The notes below the pieces were generated by a model. That model saw only the letters and a list, made by a program, of their open reading frames with translations. It was not told the DNA's origin and made no database searches. Made by a program: the position numbers and the translations under genes. Positions 9,653 through 19,642 of a stretch of DNA of 64,000 bases are shown here, in pieces. The stretch's first letter is position 1. Every line of letters begins with the position of its first letter. Source of the stretch: Boesenbergia rotunda (Eukaryota > Streptophyta > Magnoliopsida > Zingiberales > Zingiberaceae); assembly GCA_024364735.1 (NCBI GenBank), contig JAGFNQ010001191.1, forward strand, positions 88,057 through 152,056, given 5' to 3'.

Positions 9653-11656
9653 ATCTCTCCCTTTTTGATGTTTGGTAATACGTTTAAGTTAGGGAAGCAA
9701 GATAGTAGTCAAATAGCAAAATAATACATATGCAATGCAAAAATGGATCTTATCTCAAGGCATCCCACACCTAACTCTCCAAGTTAGGACTTTTTCGAAA
9801 TGGACTTTTTAAAACCTATCCCAAGGCTCCCCACACCTAACTCTCCATGATAGGACTTTTCAACACCTATCCCTCTAAGTTAGGATTTTTCACACACCTA
9901 ACCCTCCAAGTTAGGATTTTCCACCAAACCCGGGTTTCTCCCAAGCTCCCCCTACATTGGACTTACAAAGGCTTTTTAAGAACCTCTCCAAGGTTCCCCT
10001 TACGCCAAGAATGGAGCAATCATGCTCCCCCTTAATCTTAGCTCCCCCTAAACCTAGGGTTTCTAGCAAAAGTAAGTTTGGTTTTCTAACTTAAACCCAA
10101 CTTTCTCCCCCTTTGCCATACATCAAAAAGACCCCAATAATATCCCAATTATCGGTTCTTTTAATCCCTAATGATCATAAACAACGTGTACTAACCCCCC
10201 ATACACTTGTTTTCCATCATTCAGACCCAAGTTAGCTGCTGGATACCCACACCAGCCCTGACCAGTCGACTGCCTCTGTTAGCAGTCGACTAATACTCTG
10301 ATTTATCAGTTTTCTGGCCAATTTCAGAATTGCACCAGAAATTCCATAAATCTCCAAAAATTCTCAAATTTCATGGAGAACTTTGTGGTACCCATACCTA
10401 TATGGAAAAAATACATTTCATAATGTATCTATCACCGTTCCCAAGTTTGACACAAAACCCAAAAAGTTTTCTATGAGAATTAAGGCAACTAGGAGGCAAC
10501 CTCCCCCTTAACCTATGCCTTCTCCAAAATTTTGATTTTCCTAGGTGAAGTTCTACCCACATGACACCATAGACTCAAAATAGGTTCTACCCAACCTAAC
10601 AACCAAGTTCTTTTCCCTTGGACACCATTAAGGGATTGCCCCCAAGCAACCTTATCCCTAGTGCCAATAAGAACTCAACAAAACCTTGAAAAAGTTTAAG
10701 AGTTTACAAGCACATTTGCTAGGATATACCCTATCCTAGAAAAATAAGATTTCATGAAAACTACAAATGTGCTTGTCTTTTGATACAAACATAATTTCCT
10801 AACAGGTTAGCATTTCGTATCAATTTTGAACTCAAATCATGATTCCTTGTGTTTGCCAAATCTAGCCATGATCAATCTACATAAGGAATTGTCTTCAATT
10901 CTTTCTTTTCAATATCCTCAAATATACAAAGAAATTTTCTTCTTATCTCTTATCAATCTTCCTTGAATTATCCATAATATCAACAAAGTTTTATCAAATC
11001 ATGGGATAACACTTCATTCAAGGAATATGACATTATAAACATGAATTTTAAATCTAAACCATATCCCATACTCCAATTTTGCAATTTCTCACTACCCAAA
11101 CTCCCCTTTTTGCAAACTCTCATGGACCAGTTGACTGCCCAAATGGTAGTCGACTGCCAAAACTCACAGAGAGTTTCTGAGCTTCAGACCAGTCGACTGC
11201 TCCTGGGGCTCGACTGATACCTGATTTTCAGGTTTTTCAGCCCAATTTTAGAAATCCCTAAGTAATTCCATAAATCTCTAAAAAATCTGAAATTTTGTGG
11301 GGCCAATGTCTACTTGGGAAAAATACGTTTCCAAATAAATGTACTCCGGATCCCAAGATTGGCACGAAACTCATCTTTCTCTAAAATGTATCATTTAAAC
11401 TCAACCCAAAAGTTCTAATTGTGATTTTTCCTTGATGTATCTTCTAATACCTGGTCGCAATTCATTTCTATCAGTGAATTACATGATATTTGCCCATTAA
11501 AATCTAATTTTATCAATTATAACCTCATTTTCATTCTTTTCTCCCTAAAATACTTTTTAATGTGCCAAAACCTAGGATTAAGACTTACCCAAGTCTTCCA
11601 ACCCCTTTTTGGCATAATTCACCTAATTTCCTAGGAGAGAAACTTTTGAGATCCAT
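9653..11656 (-). other. Non-coding 3' internal region of element C
   Basis: About 2 kb between the gag stop and the 3' LTR where pol would be expected; none is recognisable in any frame. It starts with the polypurine tract. CAGTCGACTG-type palindromes appear outside the LTR near 10261-10290 and 11125-11210. Several TAACTCTCCAAGTTAGGA-like units repeat at about 9770-9920. Confidence 0.7.
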
Positions 11657-13294
11657 TTACCATGGACCCCAAAGGCTCCTAGAGGTCCCCCTTGAGCTTT
11701 GAGCCTTAGCCACCTCCCTAGGTGACTTAACCCATACTAGACCACACCGGTGAGCCTCCGATGATTCTTGGCCTACAAAACGAACGCTCTTAACCTTAGA
11801 CACCTTGTCTTTGGTTAAGTCATTCTTTTTCCCTTTGGATGACACTCCCTTGTCATCCTTGGACTTTCCCTCCTTGCCATAATTGTACACTTTCCCAGTA
11901 TACTTCTGTTTGTTGGCCTTGGAAGTCTTAGATCGGTATCGCAAACCCGATCTATCATAGTTGGGTTTTAAGCTACCCAACACCATGTCTAAGCCCTTAG
12001 ATCTAACCGTGAATCTTTCTAGGGCCTTTTCTAATGTATCAAGCCTTGCCCTCAAGGCTTGATTTTCCCTTTCTAGAGTTCTAACCCTAGAACCCATATG
12101 TCCACCTTGGACATTCCTAGGCCTAACCTCCTTTCTAGGCACATTCCTTCCCTTCTTGGGATTAGTGCCATGATCCTTAAATCTAGAGGTCTTGGGTCTA
12201 TCATTATGCATGCTCTTCCTAGGGATTTGATCTACCTTGTTGACCCTAGTCCTATCATTATATTTGAAACCAAAATTATGTACCATTAAGCATTTTTCAT
12301 GAATGTTAGCATGCATGGATGAGTGATTGATTCTATTTTTAACATTCATGGAGGAACTAGAATTTGAGTTGCATTTAAATCTAGAGTTAGGGATTACCTC
12401 CCTTACCCTTGTAGTCCCTCCTTGATGTGATCTTTGCTTCTTCTTTTCCTCCTTCTCCCATCTTCTCAAATGCTCCATTTTCTTTAATTCTCCTTTTCTA
12501 GGGCACTTGGTGTGGTAGTGTCCTAGCTCTCCACACGTGAAGCATCGGATTTTCTTTTTCTTTTCTTGGTCTCCTCCATTCCAACAACTCATGTTAGATT
12601 TAAAAGAACTTGAAATGAGTGTAGATTTTACCTCCTTTTTACCTTTCGGGCACTTGTCCTTGTAGTGCCCCTTTTCATTACACCCAAAGCATGTGATATG
12701 GTCCTTGGCTCTTGCTTTGGTGGAGGTTGGAGCTTCTTCAACTTTTGATAATGTGGATGCATCCTCTTGATCCGGTACGGTTGAGGGTCTCTCCTCCCCC
12801 TCAATTCTCGAAGTCGATACCTCCTCTTCTTCTCTTGAGGAGGTTGATGATCTTTCACTCTCTTCCTCACTTGAAGATGTAGATGACTCAATTTTCTCCT
12901 CTTCATGAATCATGGAGCTCACTTCATCGGGATCTTCTATTAGTTGGACTCGTGTAGGATTTTCATGGAACGCTACTAGCTTACTCCACAACTCCTTAGC
13001 ATCCCTATACTCACCAAGCCTATCCAAAATGTCATTAGGTACTAAATTGATTAACATTTTGATTACCTTGTTATTTATTTCGGATTGATGAATTTGCTCC
13101 TCGGTCCACTTTTTCTTCTTAAGAATCCTTCCCTTTTTGTCCTTGGGAGAATCGAAGCCTATTTCTATACACATCCAATCTTCAATATTAGTCATTAGAA
13201 AATTTGACATTTTACCTTTCCAATACGCGAAATCGTCGCGATCGTACGAAGGTGGGATCTGGATATCCCATCCTAGTGAACCCTCTCCTTCCAT
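11657..13294 (-). CDS. gag: Gag polyprotein, Copia-type, two zinc knuckles
   Basis: An uninterrupted 545-codon frame encoding a retrotransposon Gag, the structural protein of the virus-like particle. The N-terminus has the PPSYDRDDFAYWKGKM block and the KELWSKL segment (about residues 100-106) of plant Copia gag (UBN2-type). An acidic Ser/Glu-rich stretch follows (about 125-185), then two CX2CX4HX4C zinc knuckles, CFGCNEKGHYKDKC (about 200-213) and CFTCGELGHYHTKC (about 249-262), for RNA binding. The C-terminal half is basic with a short coiled-coil-like LERENQALRARLDTLEK segment. The ATG lies about 70 bases from the primer-binding site and precedes the conserved block. Relatives in A and at 42.6-44.0 kb carry stops; this one does not. 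At 545 residues it is longer than a typical Copia gag domain, and no protease follows. Confidence 0.85.
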   Translation of the reverse strand: MEGEGSLGWDIQIPPSYDRDDFAYWKGKMSNFLMTNIEDWMCIEIGFDSPKDKKGRILKKKKWTEEQIHQSEINNKVIKMLINLVPNDILDRLGEYRDAKELWSKLVAFHENPTRVQLIEDPDEVSSMIHEEEKIESSTSSSEEESERSSTSSREEEEVSTSRIEGEERPSTVPDQEDASTLSKVEEAPTSTKARAKDHITCFGCNEKGHYKDKCPKGKKEVKSTLISSSFKSNMSCWNGGDQEKKKKIRCFTCGELGHYHTKCPRKGELKKMEHLRRWEKEEKKKQRSHQGGTTRVREVIPNSRFKCNSNSSSSMNVKNRINHSSMHANIHEKCLMVHNFGFKYNDRTRVNKVDQIPRKSMHNDRPKTSRFKDHGTNPKKGRNVPRKEVRPRNVQGGHMGSRVRTLERENQALRARLDTLEKALERFTVRSKGLDMVLGSLKPNYDRSGLRYRSKTSKANKQKYTGKVYNYGKEGKSKDDKGVSSKGKKNDLTKDKVSKVKSVRFVGQESSEAHRCGLVWVKSPREVAKAQSSRGTSRSLWGPW

Positions 13295-13349
13295 GTTCTT
13301 CCTCTAGCGTGTGCTCCCTCAGCGATTAGTCCGATCAAGAGCGGTCCTC

Positions 13350-13363
13350 GCTCTGATACCAAT
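13350..13363 (-). promoter_or_regulatory. Primer-binding site of element C
   Basis: Plus-strand GCTCTGATACCAA abuts the LTR; its complement is the initiator-Met tRNA site TGGTATCAGAGC without mismatch. Confidence 0.9.
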
Positions 13364-14365
13364 TGATAGATCGACGATGTTGCTAGAGGGGGGTGAATAG
13401 CATTTTTCGAACCCCTTTTCTTCCTACACGGTTAGTTACATAGCGGAATATACAATAAAAACAATAAACAAACACTAACCAATGCTAACACGAAAGATGT
13501 ACTTGGTATCCACCCCGGACGGGTGACTAATCCAAGAATCCGTCGGTGGATCAATCCCCGGATAACCTCCGGCTAACTCTGTCGCTCCTTGTGGGTGGAG
13601 AAACCTCGCCACAACACTTCGGACCCTATTTGAGCACAAGAGACTACTAACTCACTTTTCCCAAGCAAGTTTCGTCAAGAATCTCAGCCACCACGAAGTC
13701 CTCTTTAAATAGGACTCGGGCTGAAACCTCGCCACCAGTCGACTGCCAATTTACCAGTCGACTGGTCTAGCCTTAATTGCTAGCCCAACGGCTAGTTTTC
13801 GAGGTTACTAGTCGACTGGCATTTTACCAGTCGACTGGTCCAGCCCCAAAATCATTCTGTGAGTTTTATCAGTCGACTGCCTCCCAGGCAGTCGACTGCC
13901 CCACTCACACACCTAGGGTTTCCCTTCCCGAGTACACTTCTCTCAGCACTCGACCCCTAGGATTTCCCGAGTACAATCACACAACACTCGTACCCTCATG
14001 ACTCGACTGACTCCTCATCCGCAGCCTCGACTATTGCCTTCGCCCTCTTCATCATCGGCTCCCGTCCCTCGGATGCACGCAAGCCTCCAACTTGCCTCCA
14101 TGTCATCCTTCACGCATGCCTCAAAGTCTGCGCCCATCAGCTCATCATCCCTGCTCTCCAAGGTACCTCGGGTGCACATAAGCCTCCAGCTTGTGTCCAT
14201 GCCACCATTCACCGTACCGAGGCCGTCCAGTCAAGTCCATATGTGTAACCTATATAACCTGCACACTCAACATACACATATAAGAACACAAGGGTAAACA
14301 TAACTTAAACCCTTTTCCCAAACATCAAAACACTTAGTCACTCCGGACCACAGATTACCTCAACA
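13364..14365 (-). repeat. 5' LTR of element C
   Basis: 1002 bases, starting TGATAGATCG and ending CTCAACA on the plus strand. Six CAGTCGACTG palindromes or near matches lie at 13735-13900, beside TTTAAATAGG (about 13706-13715), which acts as the TATA box on the minus strand. Confidence 0.9.
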
Positions 14366-14370
14366 ATCTC

Positions 14371-14905
14371 AACCCAGTCTAGGTTATCAATCAAAAGTAC
14401 CCTAAGGTGCTTGTGAGATGCGGGCTTCTAGATCTATAGGTGCATGCAGTTCTAAGGTTAGGGCCTAAGTTAAGTCAATTTGCGAAAAAAAACCCTAGTT
14501 TTGAAGGGGGTAGTTTTTAAAATAAGACTAAGTCGGAAAATCATTTTAAATTTCAAAAACATGATAAAAGAAATGATTTTTCAAAAAATTAATTAAAAAG
14601 TTAAGAAATAAAATAATTTTTTAAAAAAATATAGAGCAATCCTATTCTACTAAGCATAAGATTCAATTATGAAGTACATGACTTAGCAGTTGAAATAAAT
14701 AGTCATGGAATAAAGCTAATAACTCATCAAATATGTAATATCAAGTAAATATGATAGATGCATAAAAGTCAACTGGTTAATAGGAGGACCAGTAAAGTCA
14801 AACAGCAGTCAAGCACAAGTCAACCCTACTCAGTAGGGAAAGTCAAACAGTCAAAGGTACTATAAGATAGCTGGAAACGACTCGAGTCTAGGAGGAAGGG
14901 CCCGG
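14371..14905 (-). other. Element B internal spacer, no gene
   Basis: Continuation of element B after the insertion of C. Low-complexity sequence with a GTGAGATGCGGG box near 14415 that recurs near 26230. No supported coding frame. Confidence 0.5.
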
Positions 14906-14923
14906 AGGAAAGAATGGACCGGG

Positions 14924-16167
14924 CTACCACGATTGGAACCTGGACATCATTTCTTTATGTTGGGCCTGATTTGACTCGCGTTCGACTCGAAGGGCATCCA
15001 TGTACTCAGTGTGATGGGCCTCATTTGCCTGACGGTAGACTCGAAAAGTGTCCATGTACTCGGTGTGATATGCCAGGTTCATATCATGCTCAGACTGGAG
15101 AATGTCCATGACCTCGGCATGACGGGCCTCCATCTCCTCTCGGAAGCTGTGAATCTCCGTCCGCAGTGATGTCAGGCGCTCATCAGTGGTCGGTGGTGGA
15201 GGCTCCTACAAGTGTTCGCTGATCTCAGCTACGAGATCGGCTACGTCAACCTCTACCTCCTCATCCGAGTCGATCTGAGCTCCGACCCTCTGTCGTCTCC
15301 ATGAGAGAACCCCAGCGGCAGAGATATCTATGCCCGCTAGTGAAAAGTTCCTTGCCCCGATCTCGTCAAACTCGGTCATTAGGGTGACCTCCCCAACGGT
15401 GATGTCGCGACCGTAGTGGTGAAGGAGGGAGGTGATGATGTGATAGTAGGTGGTGCATACTCGACCCTGAGTCGAAATGTTGGATGCGTAGATAATCGTC
15501 TGGAACATGTGCAGACCAATATCTATGTCCAGATGATGGATCATAGCGTACATAAGAAAGGTATGGAAAGGTCTCATAGTCGTGACATCCCGAGTAGTCA
15601 AGGGGAGAATGAAATGAACCAGAACTCTGTAGAGAGTGTAGTCCTGGACCTGGAGATCTACGGACTGAAATTGTTGCACCAACGGGTTTCGCGCATCTCT
15701 ATAAAAGTAGGAGTAAAGAGTGTCCAGATCAATGTGCGAATATGGAGTAGCAAAGGGAGGGTCTCTCGGAGGGTAACAACAAAATATGGACTGGGAAGGT
15801 CATAGTCCAAGGAATCTAGTAAGCAAGGCAGGTGAGATAGTCAGAGGCATCCCCTGTACAGTAGAGGAGTAGCAAAGGTCATCTTGTTTGACCAAGTTGT
15901 TGTAAAATTCACCACATAGGGTCATGTTCACTGGATGGGTGCAGAAGACAAGCTGGTCAAGTTGATAGAAATTAATAGCGTCCATAGCTGTTGGACAGGA
16001 CTGAAAGAATTATCTATTAGAAAATTGGTTTTAATAGGTTTGTAGGTAGTCTGAGCAAATTTATTAAATAATTCTAAGGTTGGTAACCTAGGGTCTCGGC
16101 TAGGTTCGGCCCCGGGGTTTGGTTGGGTAACGCGACGTTTTCTAAACGAATAAGAAAAGTTATGCAT
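14924..16167 (-). pseudogene. Accessory protein, 'putative plant transposon protein' (Transposase_32-like)
   Basis: Minus-strand coding sequence in several frames: 15928-16167, 15800-15985, 15206-15682 and 14924-15133. Read in order they give an N-terminus with RKRRVTQPNP, a VFCTHPVNMTLCGEFYNNL block, a SPALLTRFLGL block, then a FLMYAMIHHLDIDIG helix and YYHIITSLLHHYG. This order (EFY-N-L, then FLGL, then a helix with a D-x-G end, then an I-T-L-x-x-x-x-G motif) is what I recall of the plant Transposase_32 family (PF20167). Its function is unknown and it is common near retroelements. The C-terminus is a predicted coiled coil with repeated HTEYMD. At least two frame changes and one stop break it. 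It sits downstream of gag, where pol would normally be, behind its own promoter-like array (16272-16530). The family call rests on motif memory, not a search. Confidence 0.55.
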
Positions 16168-16271
16168 TTAATAAGAGAAATAATCAAAAAATTAATTAAA
16201 ATGCATAATTAAAATGGTGTCGGGGAGGCATTGTTGAAGTAGGGCGTTCGAGGGCACGAGAAGAGTTTTCG

Positions 16272-16530
16272 GGCGCCTTGGGAGGAAGAGAAGTGAAGGA
16301 AGAGTTCATTTGGTGTGGGAAATGGAGAGGGATTGATGGCCTTATATAAGGCTATACGGGCGCCCGTGAGGGGTCTTAGGCGCCTGTGTTCATTGGGGCG
16401 CCCGTATGGTCCCGGGCGCCTGGATCAGGCCTGTCAACTGCTTTTGGCAGCTCTGACTGCCTTGGGCGGAGATAAAGGCTTCAGGCGCCCGTGAGGTCCC
16501 AGGCGCCCGGGTTGACCTAGACTGGACCGT
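16272..16530 (-). promoter_or_regulatory. Internal promoter-like array of GGCGCC palindromes plus TATA box
   Basis: About seven GGCGCC cores, several extended to CGGGCGCCCG, lie between 16274 and 16525. A 14 base perfect palindrome, GCCTTATATAAGGC (16339-16352), supplies a TATA box. On the minus strand most of the array precedes the TATA box, which is about 170 bases from the accessory ATG at 16167. The layout copies the U3 of element B's own LTR. Promoter function is inferred. Confidence 0.5.
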
Positions 16531-16915
16531 TGACCAGTTTGATCATTGACTAGAGTTGACGATGTTGACCAAGTTTGACTCTTTTGACAATCAATAACTA
16601 AATCAATTAAGCTCTAAATTGCATTTAAGATGAGTCATTTTAAGCATATTAAGTAAGATTCAATGTTTTGATTTGAAAAAGTACAAAACCAACTGAATTA
16701 GTTCTGAACACAATCTGAAAAGAGTTTGAGTTAAATTTTTTTGTATTACATTATTAGTTCCTAGACATCTCACCCAGCTTTACATGATAAAATAGGTTAC
16801 CCTATCTGTTTTGTGAGATGCTTTATTTTTTTATCTTTTTGAATTAATGTCAACTCTAGGATTTAGTAAAAACTTGTGTTAGATTCAAATTTGACAAAGA
16901 GTAAATTGAATTTGA
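16531..16915 (-). other. Element B spacer with conserved hairpin
   Basis: Non-coding. Holds several TTGACCA/TTGACTAG repeats and an inverted repeat CATCTCAC (16766-16773) / GTGAGATG (16813-16820). The same pair is found at 46114-46121 and 46173-46180 with a different loop. Confidence 0.5.
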
Positions 16916-18205
16916 ATTTCGAAATTGGCTTCCAGATCTTGGCGAGGCACAAGAACTTCCTCTTTCAGGCGTTTTACTTCCTGTCGGAGGGACTCAACCC
17001 GGATTTTGGATTTGCAAAGTTGCGAGACAAATAAGAGATTAATTTAGATAGTTCATATTCAGAATAACCTTTTACAGTGATTTGCCAGTTCTCCGAGATT
17101 GTGAGTCTTCCATCGTCTGGTTCCGATTCTGATCCGGTGTCGATGTCTTCTGAAGCGGTTAGGGTGAGTAAATTTGCGTGTGGGACTTCTTCTTCTTCTT
17201 CGGAAGAGGATTCATCCCAAATGGCTTGGAGAGCCTTCTTTCTTCGCGCCTTCTTTGTTTCCTTCAGATTGGGGTACTCTGACTTGAAATGTCCCTTTTT
17301 GTTGCACTCGTAGTAGGTGACATTAGTCTTGCTCTTTGAAGTTGTTGAAGGTTTTGCTGGATCTTCCTTTCTTTGGCTTGATTTCTTTTTGTTTGTTTGG
17401 TACTTGAGCTCCTTGTAATAATCTCGAGCTAGCCGAACCAGCTTGGGTCGATCCCCTTTGCTATCTTCTGATTATGAGTCTGAGTCAGACTCGGGTGCTG
17501 GTTGAGGCTTCTTCTTGGGGGCTTTTCCTTGAGATTTTCCTACAACAAAAGCTATACCTTTCTCGATCAAGGTAGTGTTAGTTTGTTCGTGCAGATCTAA
17601 TTCAGAAAAAAGTTCATCTAATTTAATTTTAGAAAGGTCCCTGGAAACCTTGTAGGCATCTACCATGGATGCCCACAGTGTGTTCCTTGGGAACACATTT
17701 AGAGTATACCTGATTAGGTCACGATTCTCGACCTTGTGACCTATATCGTAAGCAGCCCATTCATTAGCTCCTAGATTCTTGCGTGGAGCTGTGCTGCTGA
17801 TTCTCCTTCGTTCATCTTGATTGTGTAGAGCCTGTTTAGCAACAAATCTCTTTTGCTGATCCTCGTGTCGGAAGTGCCTTCGTGCAGCTCGATCAGCTTG
17901 TTCCAAAGCTCTTTGGCGTTGTTGAAGGGTCCCACCCGGTTCAACTCCTCCTTGGTCAAACCACATTGCAAAGTTTTGGTCGCCTTTGCATTAGCCTCAA
18001 TTTTCTTCTTCAGGGGGTCGTCCCACTCGGTATAATGTTGCACTATTCCTTGTGCATTTTTGGGAATCTCCAGCCCAGACTGGATGATTATCCACATGTC
18101 CACCTAAGTTTTTAGGTGGACTTCCATCCTGCTTTTCTAGTAGGAGAAGTCTTCTCCACTGAAAAGAGGAGGTCTAGCTGTGTTGTAGCCCTCATGCATG
18201 GCCAT
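16916..18205 (-). pseudogene. gag: Gag polyprotein of element B, broken
   Basis: Copia-type Gag starting at ATG 18203-18205, about 200 bases from the primer-binding site. The N-terminus carries the ARPPLFSGEDFSY block, but the next codon is TAG where relatives have Trp (element E reads FSYWKRRM). Downstream come CGLTKEELNRVGPFNNAKELWNKLIELHEG and ENRDLIRYTLNVFPRN in two frames, so at least one frameshift is present. The zinc knuckle near 17285-17325 reads YYECNKKGHFKSEY: the first and last Cys have become Tyr. No protease follows. Orthologous blocks appear in elements E and L, so all three belong to one gag lineage, distinct from A and C. Confidence 0.8.
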
Positions 18206-18405
18206 TAAGATTTTCTAAAAAAATTAACAAAAAACTTGTTTCAAGATTGAGTCTTGGATTAGTAGTGCGGGAAAAATATATAATAACGGAAAAAATCTAG
18301 TGGTGTTGCACCAACCTCGATTAATGATTAGAAATTTTTTTAAAAAATTTCGTAAATCCGAAAAAGAACTCTCAAACTGGTGGTTGCACCAAGTTTGAGC
18401 CACCC

Positions 18406-18419
18406 GCTCTGATACCACA
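18406..18419 (-). promoter_or_regulatory. Primer-binding site of element B
   Basis: GCTCTGATACCACA on the plus strand abuts the LTR at 18420; the complement matches the initiator-Met tRNA end (TGGTATCAGAGC). Confidence 0.9.
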
Positions 18420-19637
18420 TGTTGGATCGGAGTAAATCGATAGAGGGGGGAGTGAATATCGATCTTAAAATTTTTCGGATAAGTAGAGCGATTACGCAGT
18501 GGAAAACAAGAAAACAATCACTAACACAAGTTCTTTTCACTTGGTTCGGAGTCGCGATCGACTCCTACTCCAAGGCCCACGGTCCTTGACCATTTACGTT
18601 GAGCAATTCTATATTCGTAAAGATCTTTTACAGGTTCGAGTACAGTTAGAGAATCGAAATTGAAAGTACAACACTTTTCGTAATTTAAATGTTACCGACG
18701 CCCAAGGTGGATGGATGTTCGGAGCAGCGGGTCGTCGTCAACACTTGAATCTCGAGGTCAGAGCTTGTCAGAGCGTAGCGCTTGAACGAAAGTGTTGAGA
18801 GCAATGTGAGTGAGATGTCTTGAAGCCTTGGGGGTGAACCCCTATTTATAGCAGCCATAGGGGCGCCTATATTGATGGGGGCGCCTGACAAGTGGCCTCT
18901 CCTGTGAGAACTCCAATCCGTAGGCTCGGTTAGCGCTTATCCCCTTCAATGAGGCGCCTGAGCTGATGGGGGCGCCTGTGTTAACACAGGCACCTGGACT
19001 GACTTGGTCCAGAGGTTTTATGGCAGTTTGCTTTGATGGTTTTGATTTGGCCATGCACTGGGCCACCCATATCCATACGGGCGCCTAGCCCAGTGAGGCG
19101 CCTCACTCCATTGAGGCGCCTGAGTAGCAGAAACACCGTTTCTTCGTTCCCTGCAACCAAGGTTAGTTCCAAAACACAAGAAGCAAATATGTTAGACATT
19201 TTTTATAGCCTAAGCTATCTTGGTTCTGACTTTGGGTCTCCCAAATGGAACCCTAGGTCGAACCGACGCCTAATGTTCCCTCCTACGGGGAACGCATCCT
19301 CACCTACTCCTCTTGGGAGAATTTACCTTTTTGCCAACCGGCTCCTCCGGTTGGACTTTTGCCCGATCCTCCTATCAGGTCTTCGTGCCCAGTCTGCGAC
19401 AAGGACTTCTTGCCCAACTTCCAGTCAGGTCTTCAGTGCCCAGCCCTTTGCCAGGACTTCTTGCCCAGCCCTTTGCCAAGACTTCTTGCCCAGCCCTTTG
19501 CCAGGACTTCTTGCCTAGTGTACCTAGGACTTTCCTGCACACTTAGTAAGCTTGTTAGATCACAATACCACCTTAACTTCTGAACTCTTTGTCATTATCG
19601 AAACACAGGTTTGACTTTGGTGCTTCCGGCACCAACA
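18420..19637 (-). repeat. 5' LTR of element B
   Basis: 1218 bases, TGTTGG to CCAACA. Seven GGCGCC palindromes lie at 18860-19125, directly next to the TATA box (plus-strand CCTATTTATAGC near 18841). A minisatellite of about 24 bases (GGACTTCTTGCCCAGCCC type) fills 19378-19516. The U5 end has ATAGAGGGGGGAGTGAATA. Confidence 0.9.
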
Positions 19638-19642
19638 CATTC

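Larger units (their letters stand above)
8647..14365 (-). mobile_element. Element C, gag-only Copia-type element
   Basis: Two LTRs (8647-9652 and 13364-14365) with identical 5 bp TSDs ATCTC (8642-8646 and 14366-14370), inserted in element B. The primer-binding site at 13350-13363 gives the minus orientation. The internal region is 3.7 kb: an intact 545-codon gag and about 2 kb of non-coding sequence before the polypurine tract at 9653. There is no pol. The outermost dinucleotide of the left LTR is TA rather than TG; the rest of the two LTRs differ by a few percent on visual comparison. Confidence 0.9.
5873..19637 (-). mobile_element. Element B, non-autonomous Copia-type element with gag and accessory gene
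   Basis: LTRs at 5873-7539 and 18420-19637 both start TGTTGGATCGG and end GGCACCAACA. The 5 bp TSD is CATTC on both sides. A primer-binding site at 18406-18419 and a polypurine tract at 7540-7557 place the element on the minus strand. The internal order 5' to 3' is gag (broken), a promoter-like palindrome array, an accessory gene related to the 'putative plant transposon protein' family, and a repeat-rich 3' region. I see no protease, integrase, RT or RNase H. Element C (8647-14365) is inserted in the 3' region and a MITE in the 3' LTR. Movement would have needed trans-acting enzymes. Confidence 0.85.
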
